Positions 7,703 through 15,992 of a DNA stretch of 64,000 nt are shown here, piece after piece. Location: contig NZ_RJVO01000001.1 in the NCBI RefSeq assembly GCF_003730135.1, positions 434,001-498,000 of the forward strand. Direction: 5' to 3'. Under the pieces are notes generated by a model. That model had not been told where the DNA came from, searched no databases, and saw only the letters and a program-made list of their open reading frames with translations. Made by a program: the position numbers and the translations under genes. Source of the stretch: Stagnimonas aquatica. Lineage in GTDB: Bacteria; Pseudomonadota; Gammaproteobacteria; Nevskiales; Nevskiaceae. Within the stretch, counting starts at the first letter, position 1. The number at the start of each line of letters is the position of its first letter.

Positions 7703-10700
7703 CAGGGGCCTCCTAGCTTGCCGCCGCTCGCCGGCGGCGTCTCGGGCTTGCGCGGCTCGTCGTTGATCTCGGAGCCGTCGAGCTTGCGGATCTCCGGATT
7801 GTCCCAGCTGCCGGTGAGCCGGTAGTCGATCTGCGTCGCCTCGCCGAGCGGCTTGTCCAGCACCTGGTTGGCGATCAGCGCCAGCAGCGGCATCGCCGGC
7901 CCGGCGGCCAGCGAGGCGCCGCCCAGCAGCAGGGCGCCGAGCGTCACTCCCGACACATCCGGGTAGATGGTGACCTGCTGGTCGTAGTCGTGCGCGCCAA
8001 GGCCGATGCGGCCGCGCACTTCCACCCGCAGCGACGAGCTTCGCACCACCAGATCCTCGGTGTGGGCATTGCCGCCGGCCAGCTCGAACTGACCGTCGAT
8101 GCGGTCGTAGTTGAGGCCCTTGGACAGCACGTCGCGGAAGTTGAGCGTCAGCCGTTTGGGCAGCGCGTAGAAGTTGAGCAGGCCCAGCACCCGCGAGGTG
8201 CCGCCCGGCTCCACCGTGCGCAGCGCGCCGTCGCGGGCTTCCAGGCTGACCTGGCCCTGCGCCTGCGACCACTCCAAGCCGCGCGCCGCCGGTGCCCACA
8301 CGAGCTGGCTGCGGAAGCGCGCCGAGCGCCCGGAGAGGGTCGGCGCGAAGCCCAGGCCGCGCAGGGCGGCGGCAAGATCGGTGCTGGCCAGCTCGAAGTT
8401 GGCGCGGGCGCTGGAAACATTCTGCTGGCGCTTCCACTCGCCCTCGCCGCTGAGGCTGGCGACACCGCCTTCCAACTGGATCTGCTTGAGCCGCTGCCCA
8501 CCGGGCAGACGCTCGCTCTGCAATTGCAGGCGGCCGAAGTTCTCGCCGCCGATGTCGAGGTCGTCGACCACGAAATCCAGGCTGGGTACCCGGTTGGGGT
8601 CGATCACCGAGGCCACCACATCGGCCGGCGTGGGCGGCGTGTCAGCGGTCTTGTCGGCGGCCGGCACCGGTTGCAGGCGCAGGCGCTGGAAGCGCCCGCT
8701 GAGACGGCCCAGGTCGTTGCCACCATTGCGCAGCCAGTCGAGGCTACCGGCGCCGCTGGCGCCGTCGAGCAACACCCGCCAGTTGCCATTGCCGGCGCGA
8801 CTGGCCTTGAGCTGCGCCTCCGGCAGTTCATAGCCGGCGGCCTGCAAGTGGGCAACGCTGATCTCGGCGCCCTGGAACGGCAGCTCGTCGCCGGAGCCGG
8901 CACTCAGCAGACCGATCCAGGCGGCGAGATCGAGCCGGTCGGCGCGGCCGGAGACGAGCATGCCGTCCTGCTCGGGCGCGCTGACCTCGCCGCCACCCAG
9001 GCGCACGCCGATGCCGCGCGCCAGCAGTTCGCCGCGCTCGCGCGCGAAGCGCAGCGCCAGACTCATGCGCGCCGGCAGATCCAGCTTCAGCGCCAGCGGA
9101 ATCCGCTCGTCGCCGCTGAGTTCCAGGCTCAGCGGCAGGGCCTGCTCGGGCAGCTTGGCCAGGGGCACCGGCAGCCGCGAGCCGGCACCCCGCAGCTCGC
9201 TGAGGATGCGGATGCGGCCGGCGCGCGGGCCGCTCAGGGGCAGACGCAACTCGGCCTCGGTACGCCCGTCCAGGCGCTCGCGCACCCAGCGCGGCACGAA
9301 GCGCGCGGCGATGCCGCGCTCGGCATCGAGATCCACCGGCAGCCGCGCCTGCAACTCGTCGTTGCCTTCGGCATTGACGCTGATCTGCGCCTGCACCGGC
9401 GCGCCGTAATAGCTCGCCACCAGGTGCTCGGCGGCGACTCCCCTGGTGCTGAAGCGCAGCCCGCCCTGGATGTCGCGCACCGGCTCTTCCAGGCCGGTGA
9501 TGCGCAGCAGGTTGCCCGGCAGCCGCACCTGCCCTTCCACCACGAGCTTCTGGCCGAGATTCGAGTGCAGTGGAATGTCCAGTTGCACATCGGCCTCGGC
9601 GGGACCCTCGGCGTCGGTGTGCCCGACCAGCCCGGCCAGCCGGGTCGCCAGCGGCGAGCCGCGCAGGAAGCTGTAGTAGGCCGCCGCCTCGCCGCGCGTC
9701 CGGCCGTCGATGCGCAGGCTGCCGGTGCTGAAATCCTCGATGCTGCCGCTGGCGCCCAGCACCTCGACCCCGGAGATCAGGCCACGCTCGGCCTCGAAGC
9801 GCAGACCGTTACCGGCAAATTTCAGCTGCGCCCGCACCCGGTCGAGGCCCGGCCAGTCGGCTTGGTAGTCGAGGCGGGCGTCGGCGACGCTGAGATCCAG
9901 CGACCACTGGCCGGTCGGCCGGGCATGAAACGGAAAGTCGGCGAGCGGGCCGTCGATGCGCAGCACCGCCTCGGGAACCCGCGCGCGCACCAGCGACTGC
10001 TGCAACCAGTCGCGCAGATGCGGCCCCCAGCGCAGCGGCATCAGCGGCTTGAGGCGCGCGGCATCGGCGGCTTTCAGGCGTGCCTCCAGCTTCAGCAAGG
10101 GCGACTCGCCGGGGCGCAGGCGCAGGTCCAGCTCGGCCTCGCCCTCGCTGCCGAGCAAGCCCCAGCTCAGGTCCGGCGCCTGCAGGCGCCAGCCTTCGCT
10201 TTCCTGGCTCCAGCTGAGGCTGGCGCGCAGGCGCTCCAGTGCCAGCGGCGCGGCGAAGGTTTGCGGCAAGCGCAGGCGCGCCTGCTCGCCGTGCAGCTCG
10301 AAACGGCCGCCGCGCTCATCGGCGCTGAGGCGCCCGGACAAACCGCTGACGCCATTGTCCTCGGCGCCCCCAAGGCCGAAGCCGGACAGCACCGCTGCCA
10401 GGGCATAGCGCGGGTTGCCCTCGACCGGCGGCTCGTAGCGGCCGCTCAGTTCGCGGGCATCGCCACGCAGGCTGGCCAGCTGTCGGGCCCGCTCCGGCGC
10501 CAGCCCCGGCACCAGCGACAGCCAGGGTGCGAGGTCGTCGAGGCGCAGGAAGTCGGCACTGCCGTCGATACGCCAGGGACCGCCTTCGCGACGCCAGCCG
10601 AGGCGACCCGTCGCTGCTTGCGGCCAGGCGCCACGGCTACCGATCAGGCGCAGGCCGCTCCATTCCAGGCTGCCGCCGTCGGCCTGCGGCTGGTAGGCCA

Positions 10701-11601
10701 GACGCAGCGCCAGATCCTTCCAGCGCAGCGGTTGCGCGCCGCCCAGTTGTAGCTGCGCGGCCTTCAGCTCCAGGGTGCTGGCGGCGGGCGCACCCTCGGC
10801 CCAGTCGCCGGTGGCACTCAACTCGGCTTTGTCCAGCGTCAGCGGCAGCGACACCGGCAGACGCGCCAGCAGCGAGGCTCCGGGCTGCAGGCCGATCACC
10901 TCGGCATTCCAGCGGCCGCGCCAGTGCTCTGGCTGGTCGAAGGCGCCGGTAAAGCCTGCGCGCAGCCTGAGGCTCTGGGCGATCAGCGCGCCGGCCTCGG
11001 CTTCCAGACGCAACTCGAAGCCCTCGCTGGCCCCGCCGTCGATCCGCAGATCGAGTTGGGACAGCTGCAGCGGCAAGGGCGGTCCGGGCAGACGTGCGTC
11101 ATAGACCTGGGCCTGCACCTTGAGGGCACGCAGGCGGTCGAAGCGGCGCAGTTCGCGCAGCAGCTTGCGCAGGTCGGGCGGCTTGGCGCCGGGCGCGATG
11201 CCACGCAGGCGCAACTGGTTGTCCGCACCGAGGTCCAGCTCCAGCCGCACGCCGGAGAGTTCGATCCGCGCCGGCACCAGCCGGCCGTGCAGCAGATCGG
11301 CGGCGGCGAAGCCCAGGCGCAGGCGCTCCACCACCAGCACCGTGCTCCGGCCGTCGTCGCCGACCAGCTCGACGCCGCTCAACTGGAGCTGTGGCCACAG
11401 CCAGCGCCAGGCCAGCTCCATGCCGCCGATCCGCACCGGTCGGCCGACCGCTGTGGAGACCCGGGCCGCCAGATCGTCGCGGTAGCCGGGTGCAGCGAGC
11501 ACCGCCAGCTGGAACAGCCCGGACAGCGTCGCCGCCAGCACCACCAGGGCCGAGACCCAGGTGATGCCGCGGGTCCACCAGCGGCGCTTGCGGCGCTCCA
11601 C
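7702..11601 (-). CDS. yhdP: YhdP-family AsmA-like phospholipid transport protein
   Basis: A very large protein, 1299 residues. The N-terminus is basic (MERRKRRWWTRG) and is followed by one membrane segment (VSALVVLAATLSGLFQLAVL) that would anchor it in the inner membrane. The rest is periplasmic beta-rich repeat sequence of the DUF3971/AsmA type, which in E. coli YhdP spans the periplasm and moves phospholipid to the outer membrane. Near the C-terminus are the conserved GLLNFYALPKRLTLNFRD-type and YPDVSGVTLGALLLGG segments. It sits between rng and nit as in many gammaproteobacteria. The C-terminal tail is Pro/Gly rich. Confidence 0.93.
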   Translation of the reverse strand: MERRKRRWWTRGITWVSALVVLAATLSGLFQLAVLAAPGYRDDLAARVSTAVGRPVRIGGMELAWRWLWPQLQLSGVELVGDDGRSTVLVVERLRLGFAAADLLHGRLVPARIELSGVRLELDLGADNQLRLRGIAPGAKPPDLRKLLRELRRFDRLRALKVQAQVYDARLPGPPLPLQLSQLDLRIDGGASEGFELRLEAEAGALIAQSLRLRAGFTGAFDQPEHWRGRWNAEVIGLQPGASLLARLPVSLPLTLDKAELSATGDWAEGAPAASTLELKAAQLQLGGAQPLRWKDLALRLAYQPQADGGSLEWSGLRLIGSRGAWPQAATGRLGWRREGGPWRIDGSADFLRLDDLAPWLSLVPGLAPERARQLASLRGDARELSGRYEPPVEGNPRYALAAVLSGFGLGGAEDNGVSGLSGRLSADERGGRFELHGEQARLRLPQTFAAPLALERLRASLSWSQESEGWRLQAPDLSWGLLGSEGEAELDLRLRPGESPLLKLEARLKAADAARLKPLMPLRWGPHLRDWLQQSLVRARVPEAVLRIDGPLADFPFHARPTGQWSLDLSVADARLDYQADWPGLDRVRAQLKFAGNGLRFEAERGLISGVEVLGASGSIEDFSTGSLRIDGRTRGEAAAYYSFLRGSPLATRLAGLVGHTDAEGPAEADVQLDIPLHSNLGQKLVVEGQVRLPGNLLRITGLEEPVRDIQGGLRFSTRGVAAEHLVASYYGAPVQAQISVNAEGNDELQARLPVDLDAERGIAARFVPRWVRERLDGRTEAELRLPLSGPRAGRIRILSELRGAGSRLPVPLAKLPEQALPLSLELSGDERIPLALKLDLPARMSLALRFARERGELLARGIGVRLGGGEVSAPEQDGMLVSGRADRLDLAAWIGLLSAGSGDELPFQGAEISVAHLQAAGYELPEAQLKASRAGNGNWRVLLDGASGAGSLDWLRNGGNDLGRLSGRFQRLRLQPVPAADKTADTPPTPADVVASVIDPNRVPSLDFVVDDLDIGGENFGRLQLQSERLPGGQRLKQIQLEGGVASLSGEGEWKRQQNVSSARANFELASTDLAAALRGLGFAPTLSGRSARFRSQLVWAPAARGLEWSQAQGQVSLEARDGALRTVEPGGTSRVLGLLNFYALPKRLTLNFRDVLSKGLNYDRIDGQFELAGGNAHTEDLVVRSSSLRVEVRGRIGLGAHDYDQQVTIYPDVSGVTLGALLLGGASLAAGPAMPLLALIANQVLDKPLGEATQIDYRLTGSWDNPEIRKLDGSEINDEPRKPETPPASGGKLGGP

Positions 11602-11624
11602 CTAGCGGCCTGTGATGGCGCCCG

Positions 11625-13085
11625 TCATACCGGCACCACGTCGAAGTTTTCCTGCGGGTAATAGGCCTCGGATTGCAGCCGGATCGGGCGCTTGAACTGC
11701 GCCTCCAGTTCGGCCAGGCCACCGGATTGCTCCTGCAGCTTCTCGACCACCGGCGGGCTGGCCAGCACCAGGAAGCTCTTGGAGTCGTACTGACGGGCGG
11801 CGCGCTTCACCTCGCGGGCGATGTCGTGGCAGACCGTCTCGACGGTCTTGATATGGCCGCGACCGCCGCAACTCGGACAGGTCTCGGTGAGGATGTGGCC
11901 CAGCGACTCGCGGGTGCGCTTGCGGGTCATCTCGATCAGACCCAGCGGCGAGAACGGATGCACATGAGTGCGCGCCTTGTCGCGGCCCAGCTCGCGCTCC
12001 AGCGCACGCAGCACCTGAGCGCGGTGGTCGGCATTGGGCATGTCGATGAAGTCGAGAATGATGATGCCGCCCAGGTTGCGCAGCCGCAGTTGCCGGGCGA
12101 TCGCCTGGGTCGCCTCGAGATTGGTCTTGAGCACCGTCTCTTCGAGATTGCGGTGGCCGGTGAAGGCGCCGGTGTTGACGTCGATGGTGGTCATCGCCTC
12201 GGTCTGGTCGATCACCAGATGGCCGCCGGACTTCAGCTCCACCTTGCGCTCCAGGGCGCGCTGGATCTCGTCCTCGACACCGTAGAGATCGAAGATCGGC
12301 GCCTGGCCGTCGTAGCACTCGATGCGGGTCTCGGCCTCGGGCACGAACACCTTGGCAAACTCCTGCACGCGCTGGCATTCCGCCGGGCTGTCGATGCGGA
12401 TGCGCTCGACCTCGGCGTCCATCAGGTCGCGCAGGATGCGCATCGACAGCGGCAGGTCGCCGTGCACCAGGGTGCCCGGCCTGCTCTCGGCGGCCAGCCG
12501 CTCGATGTCGGCCCACAGCCGCACCAGGAAGCGCATGTCGTGGGCGATCGCCTCCTCGGTCGCGCTCTCGGCGGCGGTGCGGGCGATCACCCCCCAGTAG
12601 GGCGCGAGCTGCGGCGCCAGCCGCTCCATCACTTCCTTCAGGCGCTCGCGCTCGGCGGCGTCCTCGATCTTGGCGGAGACGCCGACGTGCTTCTCGAACG
12701 GCAGCATCACCAGATAGCGGCCGGGCAGCGAGATCAGGGTGGTGAGCCGCGCGCCCTTGCTACCGAGCGGATCCTTGACGATCTGCACCAGCACATGTTG
12801 GCCCTCATGCAGCAGGCTTTCCACCGGCGGCGGCGGCGCGTCGGCGGGCATGCCCTCCGGCCGCAGCATGTCGTTGACGTGGAGGAAAGCGGTGCGCTCC
12901 AGGCCGATGTCGACGAAGGCCGCCTGCATGCCCGGCAGCACCCGCTTCACCGCGCCCTTGTAGACATTGCCGACCAGGCCGTAGCGGTGCGCGCGCTGGA
13001 TGTGGATTTCCTGCGCGGAGCCGCCCACCACCAGGGCGACGCGGGTCTCCTGGGGCCCGATGTTGACGAGTATTTCGGTGGTCAT
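11625..13085 (-). CDS. rng: ribonuclease G
   Basis: RNase G is a single-strand endonuclease for 5' maturation of 16S rRNA and decay of some mRNAs. The 486-residue length matches RNase G, without the long C-terminal scaffold of RNase E. Visible features are the S1 domain start (HRYGLVGNVYKGAVKRVLPG), the catalytic aspartates in TIDVNTG near residue 301 and ILDFIDM near 344, and the Zn-link CPSCGGRGH near 401. The yhdP start lies 23 bases after its stop and maf 71 bases upstream, so maf-rng-yhdP-nit probably form one transcript. Confidence 0.96.
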   Translation of the reverse strand: MTTEILVNIGPQETRVALVVGGSAQEIHIQRAHRYGLVGNVYKGAVKRVLPGMQAAFVDIGLERTAFLHVNDMLRPEGMPADAPPPPVESLLHEGQHVLVQIVKDPLGSKGARLTTLISLPGRYLVMLPFEKHVGVSAKIEDAAERERLKEVMERLAPQLAPYWGVIARTAAESATEEAIAHDMRFLVRLWADIERLAAESRPGTLVHGDLPLSMRILRDLMDAEVERIRIDSPAECQRVQEFAKVFVPEAETRIECYDGQAPIFDLYGVEDEIQRALERKVELKSGGHLVIDQTEAMTTIDVNTGAFTGHRNLEETVLKTNLEATQAIARQLRLRNLGGIIILDFIDMPNADHRAQVLRALERELGRDKARTHVHPFSPLGLIEMTRKRTRESLGHILTETCPSCGGRGHIKTVETVCHDIAREVKRAARQYDSKSFLVLASPPVVEKLQEQSGGLAELEAQFKRPIRLQSEAYYPQENFDVVPV

Positions 13086-13156
13086 GAGGACCGATGGTAG
13101 ATAGTCAGGGCTGAATAGTCGCCGAGAACCGGCACGGCGGTCACCGCCAGAACGGC

Positions 13157-13744
13157 TCAGACCGAGGCGGCCGGCCCCGGATGGATGCCGAATTGCGCCA
13201 ACAGTTCAGCGGTTTCCGCCAACGGCAGGCCGACCACCCCGGAATAGCTGCCGCGCAGGGCGCGCACATAGCGCCCGCCCAGCCCCTGGATTGCATAGGC
13301 GCCGGCCTTGTCGGCCGGCTCGCCGCTGGCCCAGTAGGCCAGCGCCTGCGCGCGATCCAGGCTCACGAACTCCACCTCGGTGGTGGTGGCGATCACCGCC
13401 TCGCGACTCCCGTCTACCAGCGCCACCGCGCTGATCACCTGGTGGCTGCGGTCGGCCAGCGCCAGCAGCATCGCGCAGGCATCCTCGGCATCGCGCGGCT
13501 TGCCGAGAATGCGGCCGTCAATGCTGACATCGGTGTCGGCGCCCAGCGCCGGCCGGCCACTGCGGGCCTGGGCGGCGCGGGCCTTGTCCAGCGCCAGCCG
13601 GCGGGCGTAGGCCAGCGGCGCCTCGCCGGGGCCGGGGACTTCCGGCAGATCGACCGGCAGGCAATCGAAGACATAGCCCTGCTCGCGCAGCAGTTGCACG
13701 CGGCGTGGCGAGCGGGAGGCCAGGACGAAGGTGACGGTGGTCAT
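13157..13744 (-). CDS. maf: Maf-family nucleoside triphosphate pyrophosphatase
   Basis: Maf proteins hydrolyse non-canonical or canonical nucleotides (dTTP/UTP for the YhdE type) to monophosphates. The 195-residue protein starts MTTVTFVLASRSPRRVQLL with the family SxSPRR motif, and has GADTDVSIDGRILGKP near residues 70-85 and QGLGGRYVRALRGSYSGVVGLPL near the end (in two blocks). The ATG at 13744 is chosen because the motif lies directly behind it; a start 13 codons upstream is possible but adds unrelated residues. Its place just before rng is conserved. Confidence 0.92.
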   Translation of the reverse strand: MTTVTFVLASRSPRRVQLLREQGYVFDCLPVDLPEVPGPGEAPLAYARRLALDKARAAQARSGRPALGADTDVSIDGRILGKPRDAEDACAMLLALADRSHQVISAVALVDGSREAVIATTTEVEFVSLDRAQALAYWASGEPADKAGAYAIQGLGGRYVRALRGSYSGVVGLPLAETAELLAQFGIHPGPAASV

Positions 13745-13795
13745 GACGAAGGCGCCGGCGCGCGGCGGAGCAGTGGCCTGCACCCGCCGGCCTGC

Positions 13796-14449
13796 TCAGT
13801 CTCCCGGCTTGATCTTGCCGGCACGCAGCAGCTTGAAGCGCTCGATGTCGGCACTGAACTGCGCCTCGATCTGGCTGCGCTCCTCGCCCAGCCGCTGCAC
13901 CAGCTGCAGGTTGTCGACCAGCGAGGCCTCGAAGGTCTCAATCTGCTTGGCCAGCTCCGGCGGTGGCGGCTTGTCGCCGGCGCGCGAGCGCAGATCTTCC
14001 AGCACCTTCTCGTTGTCGGCGACCGCTTTTCGGGCCAGCACGGTGCGGCCGTCGATGGTGGCGACGCGATCCTCGCGCGCCGCCTGCAATTCGGCGACGC
14101 TGGTGTAGGACTGCAACAAGGTGCGATCAACGACCGCGCGGCGGGCGGCCTCCTCGCGGGCCAGCGCCTGGGCGCGCTGCTGGGCGAGTTCCTCGGCGGT
14201 GGGCTCGCGCGGCACGGTGCTGGTCACCAGCCCCTGACGGTTCAGCGTCTCGCGCCCCTGCTTGGCATCCTGGGGTGGCAGCTTGTCGCCGAAATGCACC
14301 TGGCCCTTGTCGTCGACCCAGCGGTAGAGCTTCTTGTCATCGGCCGCGCCGGCCTGGGCAGCCAGCGCCAGCCCCAGCAGCAGCGCCGGCCACTGCCGAC
14401 ACCGTGCGATGCGCCCTTGCCTGTCGTCTTTGTGGCTACGCCCGGACAT
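13796..14449 (-). CDS. DUF4124-domain exported protein
   Basis: A 217-residue protein with an N-terminal signal (WPALLLGLALAAQAGAA), then the DUF4124 module KLYRWVDDKGQVHFGDKLPP around residues 40-59, followed by a long charged helical region of likely coiled coil (EELAQQRAQALAREEAARR, QLVQRLGEERSQIEAQF). DUF4124 proteins are common in gammaproteobacteria, are periplasmic, and have no assigned activity. It lies 30 bases after pyrE and 50 bases before maf in the same direction. Confidence 0.8.
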   Translation of the reverse strand: MSGRSHKDDRQGRIARCRQWPALLLGLALAAQAGAADDKKLYRWVDDKGQVHFGDKLPPQDAKQGRETLNRQGLVTSTVPREPTAEELAQQRAQALAREEAARRAVVDRTLLQSYTSVAELQAAREDRVATIDGRTVLARKAVADNEKVLEDLRSRAGDKPPPPELAKQIETFEASLVDNLQLVQRLGEERSQIEAQFSADIERFKLLRAGKIKPGD

Positions 14450-14479
14450 GCTTTCTGCCGCTGTCTGAAAACCCGGGCC

Positions 14480-15127
14480 TCAGTTTACGCCGTAGCGGGC
14501 CTGGTAGGCCTCGATGGCCTCGACCACGCCCTCCGGCCCGGCCGCGCCCTGGTCCCGCAGGTAGGACAGGATCTCGCGCACGGTCACCAGCGGAATCACC
14601 CTGACGCCGGTATCGGCCTCCATCTCCGCCACCGCCGACAGCGCGCCCTTGCCCTTTTCCATGCGGTCGAGGGCGATCACTGCGGCCACCGGATTGGCGC
14701 CGGCGGCGCGGATCATCGCCACCGCCTCGCGCAGGGCGGTGCCGGCGGTGAGCACGTCATCGACGATCACCACCCGCCCCTGCACCGGCGCGCCGACCAG
14801 GGTGCCGCCCTCGCCGTGGTCCTTGGCCTCCTTGCGGTTGTAGGCATAGGGCACGTCGCGGCCGTCTTCGCTGAGCGCATAGGCCACTGCGGTGGCCAGC
14901 GGAATGCCCTTGTAGGCCGGGCCGAACAGCATGTCGAACTCCAGCCCCGCCAGCTGCAAGGCCTGGGCATAAGCGCGCGCCAGCCGCGCCATCGCCGCGC
15001 CCGAGCTGATCTTGCCGAGGTTGAAGAAATAGGGGCTGCTGCGCCCGGACTTGAGGGTGAACTGGCCGAACTTCAGCACCTCGTGCTGGAGAGCGAGTTC
15101 GAGGAAGGCGGTCTGATGGGGGAGCAT
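14480..15127 (-). CDS. pyrE: orotate phosphoribosyltransferase
   Basis: PyrE joins orotate to PRPP to give orotidine monophosphate in de novo pyrimidine synthesis. The 215-residue protein starts MLPHQTAFLELAL, set by family length. It shows FTLKSGRSSPYFFNLG near residues 23-38, GPAYKGIPLA near 69-78 and the PRPP-binding VVIVDDVLTAGTALREA near 120-136. The divergent neighbour xthA starts 54 bases away. The pyrE-xthA neighbourhood is widespread in this class. Confidence 0.96.
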   Translation of the reverse strand: MLPHQTAFLELALQHEVLKFGQFTLKSGRSSPYFFNLGKISSGAAMARLARAYAQALQLAGLEFDMLFGPAYKGIPLATAVAYALSEDGRDVPYAYNRKEAKDHGEGGTLVGAPVQGRVVIVDDVLTAGTALREAVAMIRAAGANPVAAVIALDRMEKGKGALSAVAEMEADTGVRVIPLVTVREILSYLRDQGAAGPEGVVEAIEAYQARYGVN

Positions 15128-15181
15128 GGCTTTCGTGCGAGACTTTTGTGATCGCCATTGTCCCAAAAACCAGAGCTTCCC

Positions 15182-15955
15182 ATGCGTATCGTCTCCCTCA
15201 ACTGCAACGGCCTGCGCTCGGCGGCCAAGAAGGGCTTCTTCGACTGGCTGGCCAAGAGCGGTGCCGACCACGTCTGCCTGCAGGAAACCAAGGCGCAGCC
15301 GGAAGACCTGGCCGACGCCCTGTTCCACCCGGCCGGCTGGCACCTGCACTTTCACAGCGCGCAGAAGAAGGGCTATGCCGGCGTGGCGATCTACAGCCGC
15401 CGGCAACCCGACCTCTGGGTCGACAACCTCGGCGCGCCGGAATTCGATGGGGAGGGGCGGTATCTGGAGGCGCAGTTCGGCCCGCTCTCGGTGATCTCCC
15501 TGTACCTGCCCTCGGGCTCGGCCGGGCCGGAGCGACAGGCCAGCAAGGACCGCTTCCTGGAGTTCTTCCCCGAGCACCTGGCCAAGCTGCGCGCCAGCGG
15601 CCGCGAGGTGGTGATCTGCGGCGACTGGAACATCGCCCACACCAAGCTCGACCTCAAGAACTGGCGCAGCAACCAGAAGAACTCCGGCTTTCTGCCCCAC
15701 GAGCGGGCCTGGAAGGACAAGCTCTATGGCGAATGGGGCTGGGTGGACGCCTACCGCAGCCTGCACCCCACCGAAGAGGCCGAGGCCTACACCTGGTGGA
15801 GCAACCGCGGCAACGCCTGGGCCAACAACGTCGGTTGGCGCATCGACTACCAGGTGATCTCGCCTTCGCTGAAGGCGCGACTGCTGTCGGCGAGCGTCTA
15901 CAAGGCCGAGCGCTTCTCGGACCATGCACCGCTGATCGTCGATTACGCGGACTGA
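15182..15955 (+). CDS. xthA: exodeoxyribonuclease III
   Basis: ExoIII is an AP endonuclease and 3'-5' exonuclease of base-excision repair. The 257-residue product carries the EEP-fold motifs: NCNGLRSAAKKGFF near residue 7, LQETKAQ (metal-binding Glu) near 34, CGDWNIAHTKLDLKNW near 151-166 and the catalytic SDHAPLIVDY at the end. The start MRIVSLN at 15182 fits the family; an ATG eight codons upstream is also in frame. It faces the convergent TonB receptor gene, 37 bases from its stop. Confidence 0.95.
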   Translation: MRIVSLNCNGLRSAAKKGFFDWLAKSGADHVCLQETKAQPEDLADALFHPAGWHLHFHSAQKKGYAGVAIYSRRQPDLWVDNLGAPEFDGEGRYLEAQFGPLSVISLYLPSGSAGPERQASKDRFLEFFPEHLAKLRASGREVVICGDWNIAHTKLDLKNWRSNQKNSGFLPHERAWKDKLYGEWGWVDAYRSLHPTEEAEAYTWWSNRGNAWANNVGWRIDYQVISPSLKARLLSASVYKAERFSDHAPLIVDYAD

Positions 15956-15992
15956 GAGCGACGCCCGACCGTCACGGGCGCTACCCCCAACC

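Noticed and set aside
7990-10752. A 920-codon open frame on the plus strand, and similar long frames at 11673-13100, 13181-15151, 16338-18662 and 22626-24422
   Set aside because: They lie antisense to yhdP, rng, maf/pyrE, the TonB receptor and groEL. High GC makes stop codons rare on the opposite strand. Their translations are low-complexity and match no family.
15956-15992. Terminator between xthA and the TonB receptor gene
   Set aside because: AGCG-CGCCCG and CGGGCGCT arms can pair weakly, but no T run follows on either strand.
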